This document shows, piece by piece, positions 5,629 to 11,461 of a DNA stretch of 12,380 nucleotides. The position numbers and the translations under genes were made by a program. The notes beneath the pieces are model-generated. The model saw only the letters and a list, made by a program, of their open reading frames with translations. It searched no databases and had not been told where the DNA came from. The DNA is from an uncultured Holophagaceae bacterium (GTDB lineage: Bacteria > Acidobacteriota > Holophagae > Holophagales > Holophagaceae): positions 1-12,380 of the forward strand of contig CAITBU010000014.1 in the NCBI GenBank assembly GCA_903890595.1, given 5' to 3'. The stretch's first letter is position 1. Each line of letters starts with the position of its first letter.

Positions 5629-7589
5629 CCGATCCAGTCCTTGCAGCACACTACCGGACGCTGCTGCTGGCGGGCCTCGCCCGAGCGGGTGCGCCGGCCC
5701 TGGACTTGGCCGCGGATCGGGTGCTGGTGGTGGATCCGGCGACTCAGCGCCTGGGCCTGCTGGAGGGCGGCCGCCTGCTCTTTGAAGCCCCCGTCTCCAC
5801 CGCCGCCAAGGGGCTGGGCTGCGTGGCGGACTCCTATCGGACCCCCACCGGCTGGCACCGCATCCACGCCCGCATCGGGGCCGGCGCAGAACCCGGCACC
5901 GTGTTCCGGAGTCGCCTCGCCACCGGCGAGGTCTGGCGCGGAGAGGTCTGCGAGGAGGACCTGATCCTCACCCGCGTCCTCACGCTGGAAGGGCTGGAGG
6001 CGGGCTGGAACCAGGGACCGGGCTGTGACTCCCTCGCCCGCTTCATCTACCTCCACGGCACCAACCAGGAACACCTGCTGGGGACACCGGTCTCCCACGG
6101 CTGCGTCCGCCTGGCCAACGACGCCGTAGCAGACCTCTTCGAACACCTCGCAGAGGGGGCTGCTGTCTTTATCGCCAATACTTTGGCCAGACCTGGGCGC
6201 CCCCCCCTGAGCGACCTCGGACGGTTGCACTTCGCCGGTGTGGCAGGTAGCGGCATGAGTGCCTTGGCCCAGTTCCTGGCCATGCAGGGAGGGCAAGCCA
6301 GCGGCAGTGACCGCAGCTTTGACCGGGGCCAGCGCCCGGAAGCCCGGTCCCTCCTCGAGGCTCTGGGCGTGGTCATCCATCCCCAGGACGGCGCTGGCCT
6401 CGCCGGCGACTGCTCGGGCCTGGTGGTGTCCACCGCCGTGGAAGAAGACACGCCCGATGTGGCTGCCGCCCGCCGCCTGGGCGTGCCCGTGCTCCACCGC
6501 TCGGAGCTCCTGGCCCACCTGGTGGCTCGCCACCGCACCCTGGCCATCACTGGCACCAGCGGCAAGTCCACCACCGTGGCCATGGCCTTTCAGATCCTGC
6601 GGGGCGCAGGGCGAGACCCCTCGGTCATCACGGGCGGAGAGCTCACCGCCCTCCAGGACGAGGGCCTGTGGGGCAATGCCTGGGCCGGGGCCTCCGACCT
6701 GCTGGTCATCGAGGCCGACGAGAGCGATGGCTCCGTGGTGCGCTATCACCCCGCCGTGGGCGTGCTGCTGAACCTCCAGCGCGACCACAAAGAGGAAGCG
6801 GCTGTCGCCGAGATGTTCCACACCTTCCGCGCCCAGGTGCGGGAGGCGCTGGTCGTGGGCGAGGCCACCAACCTCCAGCCCTTTGCCACCGGAGCCACGG
6901 TCTTCGGCTGCTCGGAGGCGGCCACCTTCCGCGCCGAAGATGTAGCAACCGGCCCCGAGGGCAGCACCTTCACCGTGCAGGGACGACCCTTCCGCCTGCC
7001 TGTCCCCGGCCGGCACAACCTGGAGAATGCTCTGGCGGCCATGGCGGCCTGTGCGGCCCTGGGTGTGCCCCTGGCGGCCATGGTCGAGCCCCTGGCGACC
7101 TTCCGGGGCGTGGCCCGGCGCTTCCAGGTGCTGGGCTCAGCCCGGGGCGTCACCGTGGTGGACGACTTCGGCCACAACCCGGCCAAGGTGGCGGCCTCCC
7201 TGCGCACGGCCCTCCTCCGCCTGGGCGGCGGCGGCCGGATCCTGGCGGTGTTTCAGCCCCACGGCTTCGGTCCCCTCCGCTTCCTGCGGGCGGACTTCGT
7301 GGCGACCTTCGCCGCCGAGCTGCGACCCGTGGACAAGCTCTGGTTTCTTGACGTCTTCTACGCCGGCGGCACCGCCGCCAAGGACATCAGCAGCGCCGAG
7401 GTGATCGCCGACATCGCCGCCCGAGGCACCGCCGCCGAGTGGGCCCCCTCCCGGGAATGGCTGGTGGCACGCCTCGCCGAAGAGGCCCAGCCGGGGGACC
7501 TCATCCCTGTGATGGGAGCCCGGGACCCCTCCCTCACCACGCTGACGCAGCAGATTCTGGCTGGGCTTACTTATCCAGCTCGAGCATGA
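5625..7589 (+). CDS. L,D-transpeptidase (YkuD) fused to MurC/Mpl-type Mur ligase
   Basis: A 654-aa two-domain protein. Residues about 30-190 are a YkuD L,D-transpeptidase domain with His144 (LHGTN) and the catalytic motif SHGCVRL (His158, Cys160). Residues about 198-654 are a full Mur ligase: HFAGVAGSGMSALA (from 202) matches the MurC/Mpl UDP-sugar domain, TGTSGKSTT (309-317, Lys314) is the ATP loop, EADESDGS (363-370) is a MurC/Mpl signature, then NLQRDH, PGRHNLENALAA and DDFGHNP (513-519). The start ATG overlaps the preceding stop (ATGA), implying translational coupling. No signal peptide is visible, so both domains should be cytoplasmic, whereas known LDTs work outside the membrane. Possible roles: trimming D-Ala from, or exchanging it on, muropeptides before or after ligation to UDP-MurNAc (recycling). 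Whether the ligase uses L-Ala (MurC) or a peptide (Mpl) is undecided. The 3' end overlaps the convergent gene by 23 bp. Confidence 0.88.
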   Translation: MTDPVLAAHYRTLLLAGLARAGAPALDLAADRVLVVDPATQRLGLLEGGRLLFEAPVSTAAKGLGCVADSYRTPTGWHRIHARIGAGAEPGTVFRSRLATGEVWRGEVCEEDLILTRVLTLEGLEAGWNQGPGCDSLARFIYLHGTNQEHLLGTPVSHGCVRLANDAVADLFEHLAEGAAVFIANTLARPGRPPLSDLGRLHFAGVAGSGMSALAQFLAMQGGQASGSDRSFDRGQRPEARSLLEALGVVIHPQDGAGLAGDCSGLVVSTAVEEDTPDVAAARRLGVPVLHRSELLAHLVARHRTLAITGTSGKSTTVAMAFQILRGAGRDPSVITGGELTALQDEGLWGNAWAGASDLLVIEADESDGSVVRYHPAVGVLLNLQRDHKEEAAVAEMFHTFRAQVREALVVGEATNLQPFATGATVFGCSEAATFRAEDVATGPEGSTFTVQGRPFRLPVPGRHNLENALAAMAACAALGVPLAAMVEPLATFRGVARRFQVLGSARGVTVVDDFGHNPAKVAASLRTALLRLGGGGRILAVFQPHGFGPLRFLRADFVATFAAELRPVDKLWFLDVFYAGGTAAKDISSAEVIADIAARGTAAEWAPSREWLVARLAEEAQPGDLIPVMGARDPSLTTLTQQILAGLTYPARA

Positions 7590-7974
7590 GGGCGTAGCAC
7601 TTCTCCAGCCGCACCTTCTGGATGCCGGCTGCAATCTTCTCGGCCTTCTCCTTCTCGCCCGCCAGGATGGCCGGTACCAGCTCCGTCTCCCGGGTGAGCT
7701 TGAAGGCCTCCCAGGTCTCCTTGAGCTCCTTGAACTGGGCGCTGCGCCCCGCCGGGGCCTTCAGCTTGGCCAGGTGCGCGCTGACCGCATTGGCCGTGTC
7801 CTTCACCACCTTCTGCTGCGCCTCGTCCCGCTTGGCCCGGTACAAGACCATGGTCACCAGTTCTTTCCGGGCCACCTCCACCTCCCCCTTGAGCACCGCA
7901 AACTCTCCGGCGGCAAGCGGGAGCGTGGCTCCCAGCAGCAGCGTGATCACGGGCAGGAGCAGGGGCATCCTCAC
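7567..7974 (-). CDS. Small secreted helical protein, resembles a four-helix-bundle sensor domain
   Basis: A 135-aa protein with an N-terminal signal peptide (MRMPLLLPVITLLLGATLPL, cleavage probably near LAAG). The rest is helical and charged, with the pattern of four-helix-bundle ligand domains of chemoreceptors (for example ELKETWEAFKLTRETELVPA followed by a GEKEKAEKIAAG turn and a final helix with MLELDK). There is no second membrane segment and no signalling domain, so it would be a soluble periplasmic bundle. I do not recognise a named family. The GTG at 7974 is preferred because GGAGG (7984-7980 on this strand) is 5 nt upstream; an ATG at 7968 is 11 nt away. It converges on the LDT-Mur gene and is divergent from folE. 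Confidence 0.7.
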   Translation of the reverse strand: MRMPLLLPVITLLLGATLPLAAGEFAVLKGEVEVARKELVTMVLYRAKRDEAQQKVVKDTANAVSAHLAKLKAPAGRSAQFKELKETWEAFKLTRETELVPAILAGEKEKAEKIAAGIQKVRLEKCYALMLELDK

Positions 7975-7993
7975 GGCAGCCTCCAAGCATCCG

Positions 7994-8012
7994 CCTGGGC
8001 GACAGGCCCAGG
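7994..8012 (-). repeat. 7-bp inverted repeat in the divergent 4HB/folE interval
   Basis: CCTGGGC (7994-8000) and GCCCAGG (8006-8012) flank the 5-nt spacer GACAG. It lies in the presumed leader of the minus-strand gene, about 20 bp before its start. It could be a small operator or leader hairpin; it has no T-run. The 150-bp divergent interval (7975-8124) otherwise shows no convincing -35/-10 pair. Confidence 0.4.
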
Positions 8013-8124
8013 GGGTTGCCAAGTGGATCGGCCTCATCCCGCCACTCTTGAGGACTGCGGTCATGCTTTCCATGGAGACTGCCGCTATACACTCAAGACA
8101 AGCGCAAAGAACCAGGGAGATCTC

Positions 8125-8664
8125 ATGGACGAGGCAAGGACCATCCAGGCCGTGCGGGACCTCCTGCTGGGTCTGGGCCAGGATCCGGATGCCCCCGAGC
8201 TGAAGGACACCCCCGCCCGGGTGGCTGGCTTCTGGCAGGAGCGCCTCGCCGGCTATGGCGTGGACCTGGCCGCCGAGCTGCAGCCCCTGCCAGGCATCCT
8301 GGCGCCGGTACCCGTGATCCTGGAGCGCATCCCCTTCGTGAGCACCTGTGAGCACCACCTGGCCGCCTTCGAAGGCCACGCCACCGTGGGCTACCTGCCT
8401 GGAGAAGGGGGCACCGTGGGCCTCAGCAAGCTGGTGCGGGTGGTGCAGGCCTATGCCCTGCGCCTCCAAGTCCAAGAGCGCATGGTCCGGCAGATCGCCG
8501 AGGCCCTGCAGACCCACCTCCGCCCCGCCGCCTGGGGCGTGGAGCTGGTGGCCATCCACACCTGCATGAGTCACCGGGGCGTGCGCACGCCTGGAGTACC
8601 CGTGCGGACCACCCTGCTGGGCGGCGCCTGGGCGACCCAGCCCCCGCCCCCCTTCCGGAGCTGA
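8125..8664 (+). CDS. folE: GTP cyclohydrolase I
   Basis: A 179-aa enzyme that converts GTP to 7,8-dihydroneopterin triphosphate, the first step of tetrahydrofolate (and some queuosine) synthesis, in the cytoplasm. Zinc ligands are Cys75 and His78 in STCEHHL, and Cys147 in HTCMSHRGV. Other signatures: DTPARVAGFW near residue 28, VGYLPGEG, GLSKLVRVVQAYA and QERMVRQIAEAL. Most relatives have CMxMRGV, so the His before the Arg is a small departure. It is on the short side because the N-terminal extension is missing. The ATG at 8125 is chosen because GGGAGA (8115-8120) is upstream and the protein then begins at the usual first helix. It is followed after one base by the STAS-like gene, so it probably heads a small operon. 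Confidence 0.95.
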   Translation: MDEARTIQAVRDLLLGLGQDPDAPELKDTPARVAGFWQERLAGYGVDLAAELQPLPGILAPVPVILERIPFVSTCEHHLAAFEGHATVGYLPGEGGTVGLSKLVRVVQAYALRLQVQERMVRQIAEALQTHLRPAAWGVELVAIHTCMSHRGVRTPGVPVRTTLLGGAWATQPPPPFRS

Positions 8665-8665
8665 C

Positions 8666-9037
8666 ATGATCCAGGTCCGCTCTGATCTCGACCGGAACCG
8701 GCTCTACATCACCATGGCCGGACGGCTCGAGGGCCCCGAGCGCCAGACGGCCATCATGGCCATCCTGGCCGAGGCGGCCAAGCTCACCGCAGGCTTTGGG
8801 GTGGTCTCCGACATCTCCGGGCTCCATGCCTCCGACCAGGATGGCTTCAAGGACTTCCTGCGCGCCAAGGAGGCCCTCAAGCTAAGGGGCGCGGGTCCCG
8901 TGGTCCGCGTGGTGAAGATCCCCCTCAGCCGCATCCAGGTGGAGCGGATCAGCACCGAAGCCGGCTTCGAAGCCGAAGCGGTCTTCACCCTGGAAGAGGC
9001 GGACCGCTGGCTGGACGAAGCCGAGGGGAAGCATTGA
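8666..9037 (+). CDS. STAS-like domain protein
   Basis: A 123-aa soluble protein. The predicted order of elements fits a STAS fold (anti-sigma antagonist or SpoIIAA-like): an N-terminal strand pair (NRLYITMAGRL), a helix, a strand and loop VVSDISGLHASDQDG (about residues 46-60) where STAS proteins carry their D-x-S-G loop, then a helix (FLRAKEALKLRG), a strand (PVVRVVKI) and a C-terminal helix (LEEADRWLDE). No partner kinase or phosphatase gene is in the window. It starts one base after the folE stop, with CGGAG of the folE 3' end as ribosome binding site, and ends overlapping the next gene's TTG. Assignment is by pattern only, and the function is unknown. Confidence 0.6.
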   Translation: MIQVRSDLDRNRLYITMAGRLEGPERQTAIMAILAEAAKLTAGFGVVSDISGLHASDQDGFKDFLRAKEALKLRGAGPVVRVVKIPLSRIQVERISTEAGFEAEAVFTLEEADRWLDEAEGKH

Positions 9038-9510
9038 GCGAGACCGCCCCTGCCATCCGCATCTTCGTGGATGCGGATGCCTGCCCCGTAAAGGACGAAG
9101 TGTTCCGGGTGGCCCTCCGCTACGGTCTGCAGGTCTACCTGGTGGCCAATGCGCCCCTGCGGGTGCCCAAGAATCCGCTGTTCGAGTCGGTGGTGGTGGC
9201 CCGGGGCATCTTCGACGGTGCGGACGACTGGATCGTCGATCGCGTCACCCCGACCGACATCGCCGTGACGGCAGACATCCCACTGGCGGCCCGGTGCCTG
9301 GAGAAGGGGGCCCGGGCGCTGGATGCGAAGGGGCGGGTCTACACCCCCGAGTCCATCGGCGATGCCCTGGCCAGCCGCGAGCTTATGGCCAACCTGCGGG
9401 CCATGGGCGACATGGGCGGGGGTCCGGCCCCCTTCACGGCCCGGGACCGCTCAACATTTCTGCAGCGTCTGGACGACCTCATTCAGGCCATCCGGCGTGC
9501 CTCACGCTAG
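9034..9510 (+). CDS. YaiI/YqxD family (DUF188, UPF0178) protein
   Basis: A 158-aa protein. Family signatures are clear: FVDADACPVKDEVFRVA (residues about 11-27), LVANAPLRVP, FDGADDWIVDRV, DIAVTADIPLAARCLEKGA, and the C-terminal GGGPAPFTARDRSTFLQRLD. The DUF188 fold is PIN-like with conserved acidic residues, suggesting a metal-dependent nuclease, but I know of no firm function. The start is a TTG at 9034 whose last two bases belong to the upstream TGA (TTGA overlap), with GAGGGG (9023-9028) at good spacing; no ATG fits the conserved N-terminus. It is therefore translationally coupled to the STAS-like gene. Length is normal for the family. Confidence 0.92.
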   Translation: MSETAPAIRIFVDADACPVKDEVFRVALRYGLQVYLVANAPLRVPKNPLFESVVVARGIFDGADDWIVDRVTPTDIAVTADIPLAARCLEKGARALDAKGRVYTPESIGDALASRELMANLRAMGDMGGGPAPFTARDRSTFLQRLDDLIQAIRRASR

Positions 9511-9561
9511 ACTGGTCCAAAGGCAGGAGTGGGTCCAACCTTCGTGATGATCGGATAAGCC

Positions 9562-9732
9562 ATGGCCAGGAAGCCCAACTACAACTTCGAAAAGCGTCAA
9601 AAGGACCTGGCCCGGGTCAAAAAGAAGGAAGAGAAGCTCCAGAAAAAGGCGCTGAAGAAGGACGCCCTGGGGAATGACATTCCGGAGACCGAAGGCTCCG
9701 AGTCCGAAGGCTCAGAAACCCCCACCGAGTAG
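9562..9732 (+). CDS. Small conserved Lys-rich protein, 56 aa
   Basis: A short reading frame translating to 56 aa: it begins MARKPNYNFEKRQKDLARVK, continues with a Lys/Glu-rich helix (KKEEKLQKKALKKD) and ends with an acidic tail in which GSESEGSE is a near-repeat. Basic N-terminal and acidic C-terminal halves are sharply separated. Short proteins beginning MARKPNYNFE or similar are, from memory, found as hypothetical proteins in several Gram-negative phyla, which supports it being real. The ribosome binding site is weak (GGATAAG, 9553-9559). It lies 51 bp after the DUF188 gene and just before the AT-rich rubrerythrin control region. Function unknown; a nucleic-acid or ribosome association is only a guess from charge. 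Confidence 0.75.
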   Translation: MARKPNYNFEKRQKDLARVKKKEEKLQKKALKKDALGNDIPETEGSESEGSETPTE

Positions 9733-9738
9733 GGTGGA

Positions 9739-9804
9739 GACTCTCGCTATTTCGTGAATTCGACTCTCGACCGGCCGGTAAATTCGGGTGTTCGAGGGTC
9801 GAAT
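9739..9804. repeat. direct and inverted repeats upstream of rubrerythrin, candidate operator
   Basis: A 13-bp inverted repeat with one mismatch (G-T pair in RNA) occupies 9758-9770 (ATTCGACTCTCGA) and 9792-9804 (TCGAGGGTCGAAT), enclosing the palindrome CCGGCCGG (9771-9778). The core GACTCTCG occurs twice in direct orientation (9739-9746 and 9762-9769) and once inverted as CGAGGGTC (9793-9800). Such an array ahead of an oxygen-defence operon looks like a regulator binding region. No T-run follows, so it is unlikely to be only a terminator. Confidence 0.5.
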
Positions 9805-9864
9805 CATATTTGTATCTCTTTATTTATTAATTATTTAATGATTCGGCATGGCTCTGGCTATTCT
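9805..9864 (+). promoter_or_regulatory. AT-rich promoter region of the rubrerythrin operon
   Basis: Positions 9805-9844 are almost pure A+T in an otherwise GC-rich window. Directly after it, TCGGCATGGCTCTGGCT (9843-9859, starting with T9843) has GG at 9845-9846 and GC at 9857-9858, the exact sigma-54 interval, with GCA-T-G and TGGCT close to consensus. Alternatively TATTCT (9859-9864) is a sigma-70 -10 with a poor -35 helped by the A+T block as an UP element. Both readings place the transcription start near 9870. The stretch TTATTAATTATTTAA resembles a PerR/Fur-type box only loosely. Confidence 0.5.
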
Positions 9865-9895
9865 CTCCTGCCGCCCCTTGCGGCCTTTCAGGAGA
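9864..9895 (+). promoter_or_regulatory. hairpin that can pair with the rubrerythrin Shine-Dalgarno site
   Basis: TCTCCTG (9864-9870) is complementary to CAGGAGA (9889-9895), which holds the AGGAG ribosome binding site. An inner stem CCGC (9871-9874) / GCGG (9880-9883) closes on a CCCTT loop, with a 5-nt bulge CCTTT. If transcription starts upstream of 9864 the site would be masked. If it starts near 9870, as the promoter reading suggests, only the inner stem is made. Confidence 0.35.
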
Positions 9896-9899
9896 CCCC

Positions 9900-10364
9900 A
9901 TGTCCTTCATCGAATCCAAGACCCACCAGAACCTCAAGGCCGCCTTCGCTGGCGAGAGCCAGGCCAATCGCCGCTACACCTGGATGTCCCAGGTTGCCGA
10001 GAAGGAAGGTCTGCCCGAGGTGGCCGCCCTCTTCAAGCACAGCGCTGACGGCGAGACTGGCCATGCCCTCAAGCACCTGATGTACCTGGCCGAGCAGGCC
10101 GCCGACCCCGCCACGGGCCTGCCCCTGGGCAACACCCTGACCAACCTCAAGTCCGCCGTGGCCGGCGAGACCTACGAGTACACGGACATGTATCCCGAGT
10201 TCGTGCGGGCCGCCCAGGAAGAGGGCTACACCGAGATCGCCGCCTGGTTCGCCACCCTCGCCAAGGTGGAGCGCTTCCACGCGGGCCGCTTCCAGGACGC
10301 CCTGACCCGCCTCGAGGCCGGCACCATCGCTGCCCCGGATGCCGACATCGCCAAGCACGTCTAA
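9900..10364 (+). CDS. Rubrerythrin-type di-iron protein without rubredoxin domain
   Basis: A 154-aa ferritin-like protein. Di-iron ligands fit rubrerythrin: Glu19 in AGESQAN, Glu52 and His55 in GETGH, Glu90 and Glu93 in AGETYEYTDMYPEF, Glu124 and His127 in KVERFH. The usual C-terminal rubredoxin domain with two CPxCG knuckles is missing; the protein contains no Cys and ends about 25 residues after the last metal-binding helix. Rubrerythrins reduce hydrogen peroxide in the cytoplasm of anaerobes; this short form needs an external electron donor, not seen here. AGGAG (9890-9894) lies 5 nt upstream of the ATG. It leads a run of stress genes (DUF3501-like, Dps, SOD), with 20 bp to the next gene, which indicates co-transcription. 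Confidence 0.93.
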   Translation: MSFIESKTHQNLKAAFAGESQANRRYTWMSQVAEKEGLPEVAALFKHSADGETGHALKHLMYLAEQAADPATGLPLGNTLTNLKSAVAGETYEYTDMYPEFVRAAQEEGYTEIAAWFATLAKVERFHAGRFQDALTRLEAGTIAAPDADIAKHV

Positions 10365-10384
10365 GCCGCCTCCCGGAGCGCTCC

Positions 10385-10933
10385 ATGCTGATCACCTTCG
10401 ACGCCGCCACCGAGCGGGCCCGCTTTGAAGCCCGCCTGGGCTTCCTGGCTCGGCACGCTGCCCTGGCCCTGGTCCTGGCGGAGGGCATCACCTTCCAGCC
10501 CGAGACCCAGGAAAGCGTCGAAGACCAGGTGGTGGAAACCCTCTGGGCCGAGGGCCTGACCCTGGAGACCGCTCCCAGCGAGGATGTGGCTGAGTCTCGC
10601 GCGTCCTTTGCGGTGCTCTCGCCCCGCCGAGAGTCCGGGGGCACCTCCATCGCCGCCACCGTCATGCTGGCCTTCCCGGACGCCCTCCGGGAGGGACGGC
10701 TGGCGGCCCTCCAGACCTTCCCGGATAGCCTGCTGCTGGAGCTCTCCGATGGCTCCCGGGTGGCCCCCGCCGTGGACCGGGGCACCGCCGGCCCCCTGGA
10801 CCGCCTGCCCTCGGTGCTGGCCCTGCGCTACCTGCTTCCGGACGGCCGCACTCCGGCCGCCCTTGTCTCCAACCACGCCGAGGTCCCGGGCCACTGGCCT
10901 GCGCCTGCCGCCTGGAGCACCTGGCTTTCCTGA
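10385..10933 (+). CDS. DUF3501-like protein
   Basis: A 182-aa soluble protein with no membrane segment and no Cys. It resembles DUF3501 by recalled pattern: an N-terminal helix (ERARFEARLGFLARHAALAL) leading to a strand, FQPETQESVEDQVVETLWAE (where the family has FENRDTVRFQVQEMLRAE), a central ATVMLAFPD strand, a LLLELSDGSRVAPAVD segment, LPSVLALRYL, and a C-terminal ALVSNHAEVPG close to the family's ALVVDHP. In other genomes DUF3501 genes are found beside rubrerythrin and a heterodisulfide-reductase-like Fe-S protein, which agrees with its position here, although the Fe-S gene is absent. Function unknown. CGGAG (10374-10378) serves the ATG. Its stop codon overlaps the Dps ribosome binding site. 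Moderate certainty about the family, high certainty that it is a gene. Confidence 0.7.
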   Translation: MLITFDAATERARFEARLGFLARHAALALVLAEGITFQPETQESVEDQVVETLWAEGLTLETAPSEDVAESRASFAVLSPRRESGGTSIAATVMLAFPDALREGRLAALQTFPDSLLLELSDGSRVAPAVDRGTAGPLDRLPSVLALRYLLPDGRTPAALVSNHAEVPGHWPAPAAWSTWLS

Positions 10934-10942
10934 GGAGATCCC

Positions 10943-11386
10943 ATGAATCGATCTGTCATTGAACATTTGAATGCCGAGCTGGCCACCGCCTTTGTCCTGG
11001 CCCTGAACGCCAAGCGCTACCACTGGACCGTCACCGGCCCCCACTTCCGCGACTACCACCTCCGCTTCGAAGACCTCTACACCGCCGCCGACGGCACTGT
11101 GGATGAGCTGGCCGAGCGCATCCGCATGCTGGGCGGCGTGCCCCTGCACAGCCCCGCCCAGATCGAGGCCCAGACCCGGGCCACCATCTCCAGTCCCACG
11201 ACCCGCCTGGACCCGGACGCCATGCTCCAGGAGGCCCTCGACAACGAGGAGGCCACCGTGGCTCTGCTTCATGCCGGCATCGAGCTGGCCAGCGCCGCCG
11301 GGGATCCGGGCACCGCCGACCTGCTCACCCGCTTCGTCCAGATCCACCAGAAAGAGGCCTGGTTCCTGCGGGAAATGGCCGCCTGA
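10943..11386 (+). CDS. dps: Dps-family ferritin-like DNA-protection protein
   Basis: A 147-aa Dps/miniferritin. The intersubunit ferroxidase site is complete: His27 in YHWTVTG, His39 in RDYHLRFE, Glu43 (usually Asp), Asp54 and Glu58 in DELAERI, all at the classical spacing. The protein has only a very short N-terminal tail (MNRSVIEHLN), so the Lys-rich DNA-binding extension seen in E. coli Dps is missing, and it may store iron and consume peroxide rather than coat DNA. The family forms a 12-subunit cage that oxidises Fe(II) with H2O2. The ribosome binding site GAGGAG (10932-10937) overlaps the previous gene's TGA, so translation is likely coupled to the DUF3501-like gene. Confidence 0.95.
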   Translation: MNRSVIEHLNAELATAFVLALNAKRYHWTVTGPHFRDYHLRFEDLYTAADGTVDELAERIRMLGGVPLHSPAQIEAQTRATISSPTTRLDPDAMLQEALDNEEATVALLHAGIELASAAGDPGTADLLTRFVQIHQKEAWFLREMAA

Positions 11387-11394
11387 TTCCCCCG

Positions 11395-11424
11395 TTCACT
11401 TAATCCCGACTTTTTTGGTAAACT
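11395..11424 (+). promoter_or_regulatory. candidate sigma-70 promoter for superoxide dismutase
   Basis: TTCACT (11395-11400) and TAAACT (11419-11424) are 18 bp apart; each matches 4 of 6 consensus bases. The spacer contains a T6 run (11411-11416). The start of transcription would be near 11431, about 30 nt before the sod ATG, whose ribosome binding site is AAGGAG (11449-11454 region). This suggests sod can be expressed separately from the rubrerythrin-dps run. Confidence 0.45.
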
Positions 11425-11461
11425 ACCCACTCAGCGCCCTGCGCTTCCAAGGAGAACTTCC

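Noticed and set aside
3295..5649. 784-codon open frame on the minus strand across the aconitase-like gene
   Set aside because: It lies opposite a gene with clear Fe-S and swivel motifs; the translation is Gly/Ala/His-rich with no recognisable domain, a usual shadow of GC-rich codon use.
5292..7016. 574-codon open frame on the minus strand opposite the LDT-Mur fusion
   Set aside because: Same reasoning: the plus strand carries both active sites; the minus product has no motif and no ribosome binding site that I can see.
8006..8024. Sigma-54-like TTGGCAA...TGGGC on the minus strand before the 4HB-like gene
   Set aside because: The GG-to-GC interval is one base too long, and RpoN promoters do not tolerate that change.
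7975..8667. Upstream extension of the minus-strand 4HB-like gene through folE
   Set aside because: The extension is antisense to the folE coding region with its zinc ligands. The signal peptide and GGAGG mark the start at 7974.
11364..11416. Terminator after dps (GGGAA/TTCCC stem followed by a T6 run)
   Set aside because: The stem is only 5 bp with a 12-nt loop and the T-run lies some 20 nt further on; it is better explained as sod promoter sequence.
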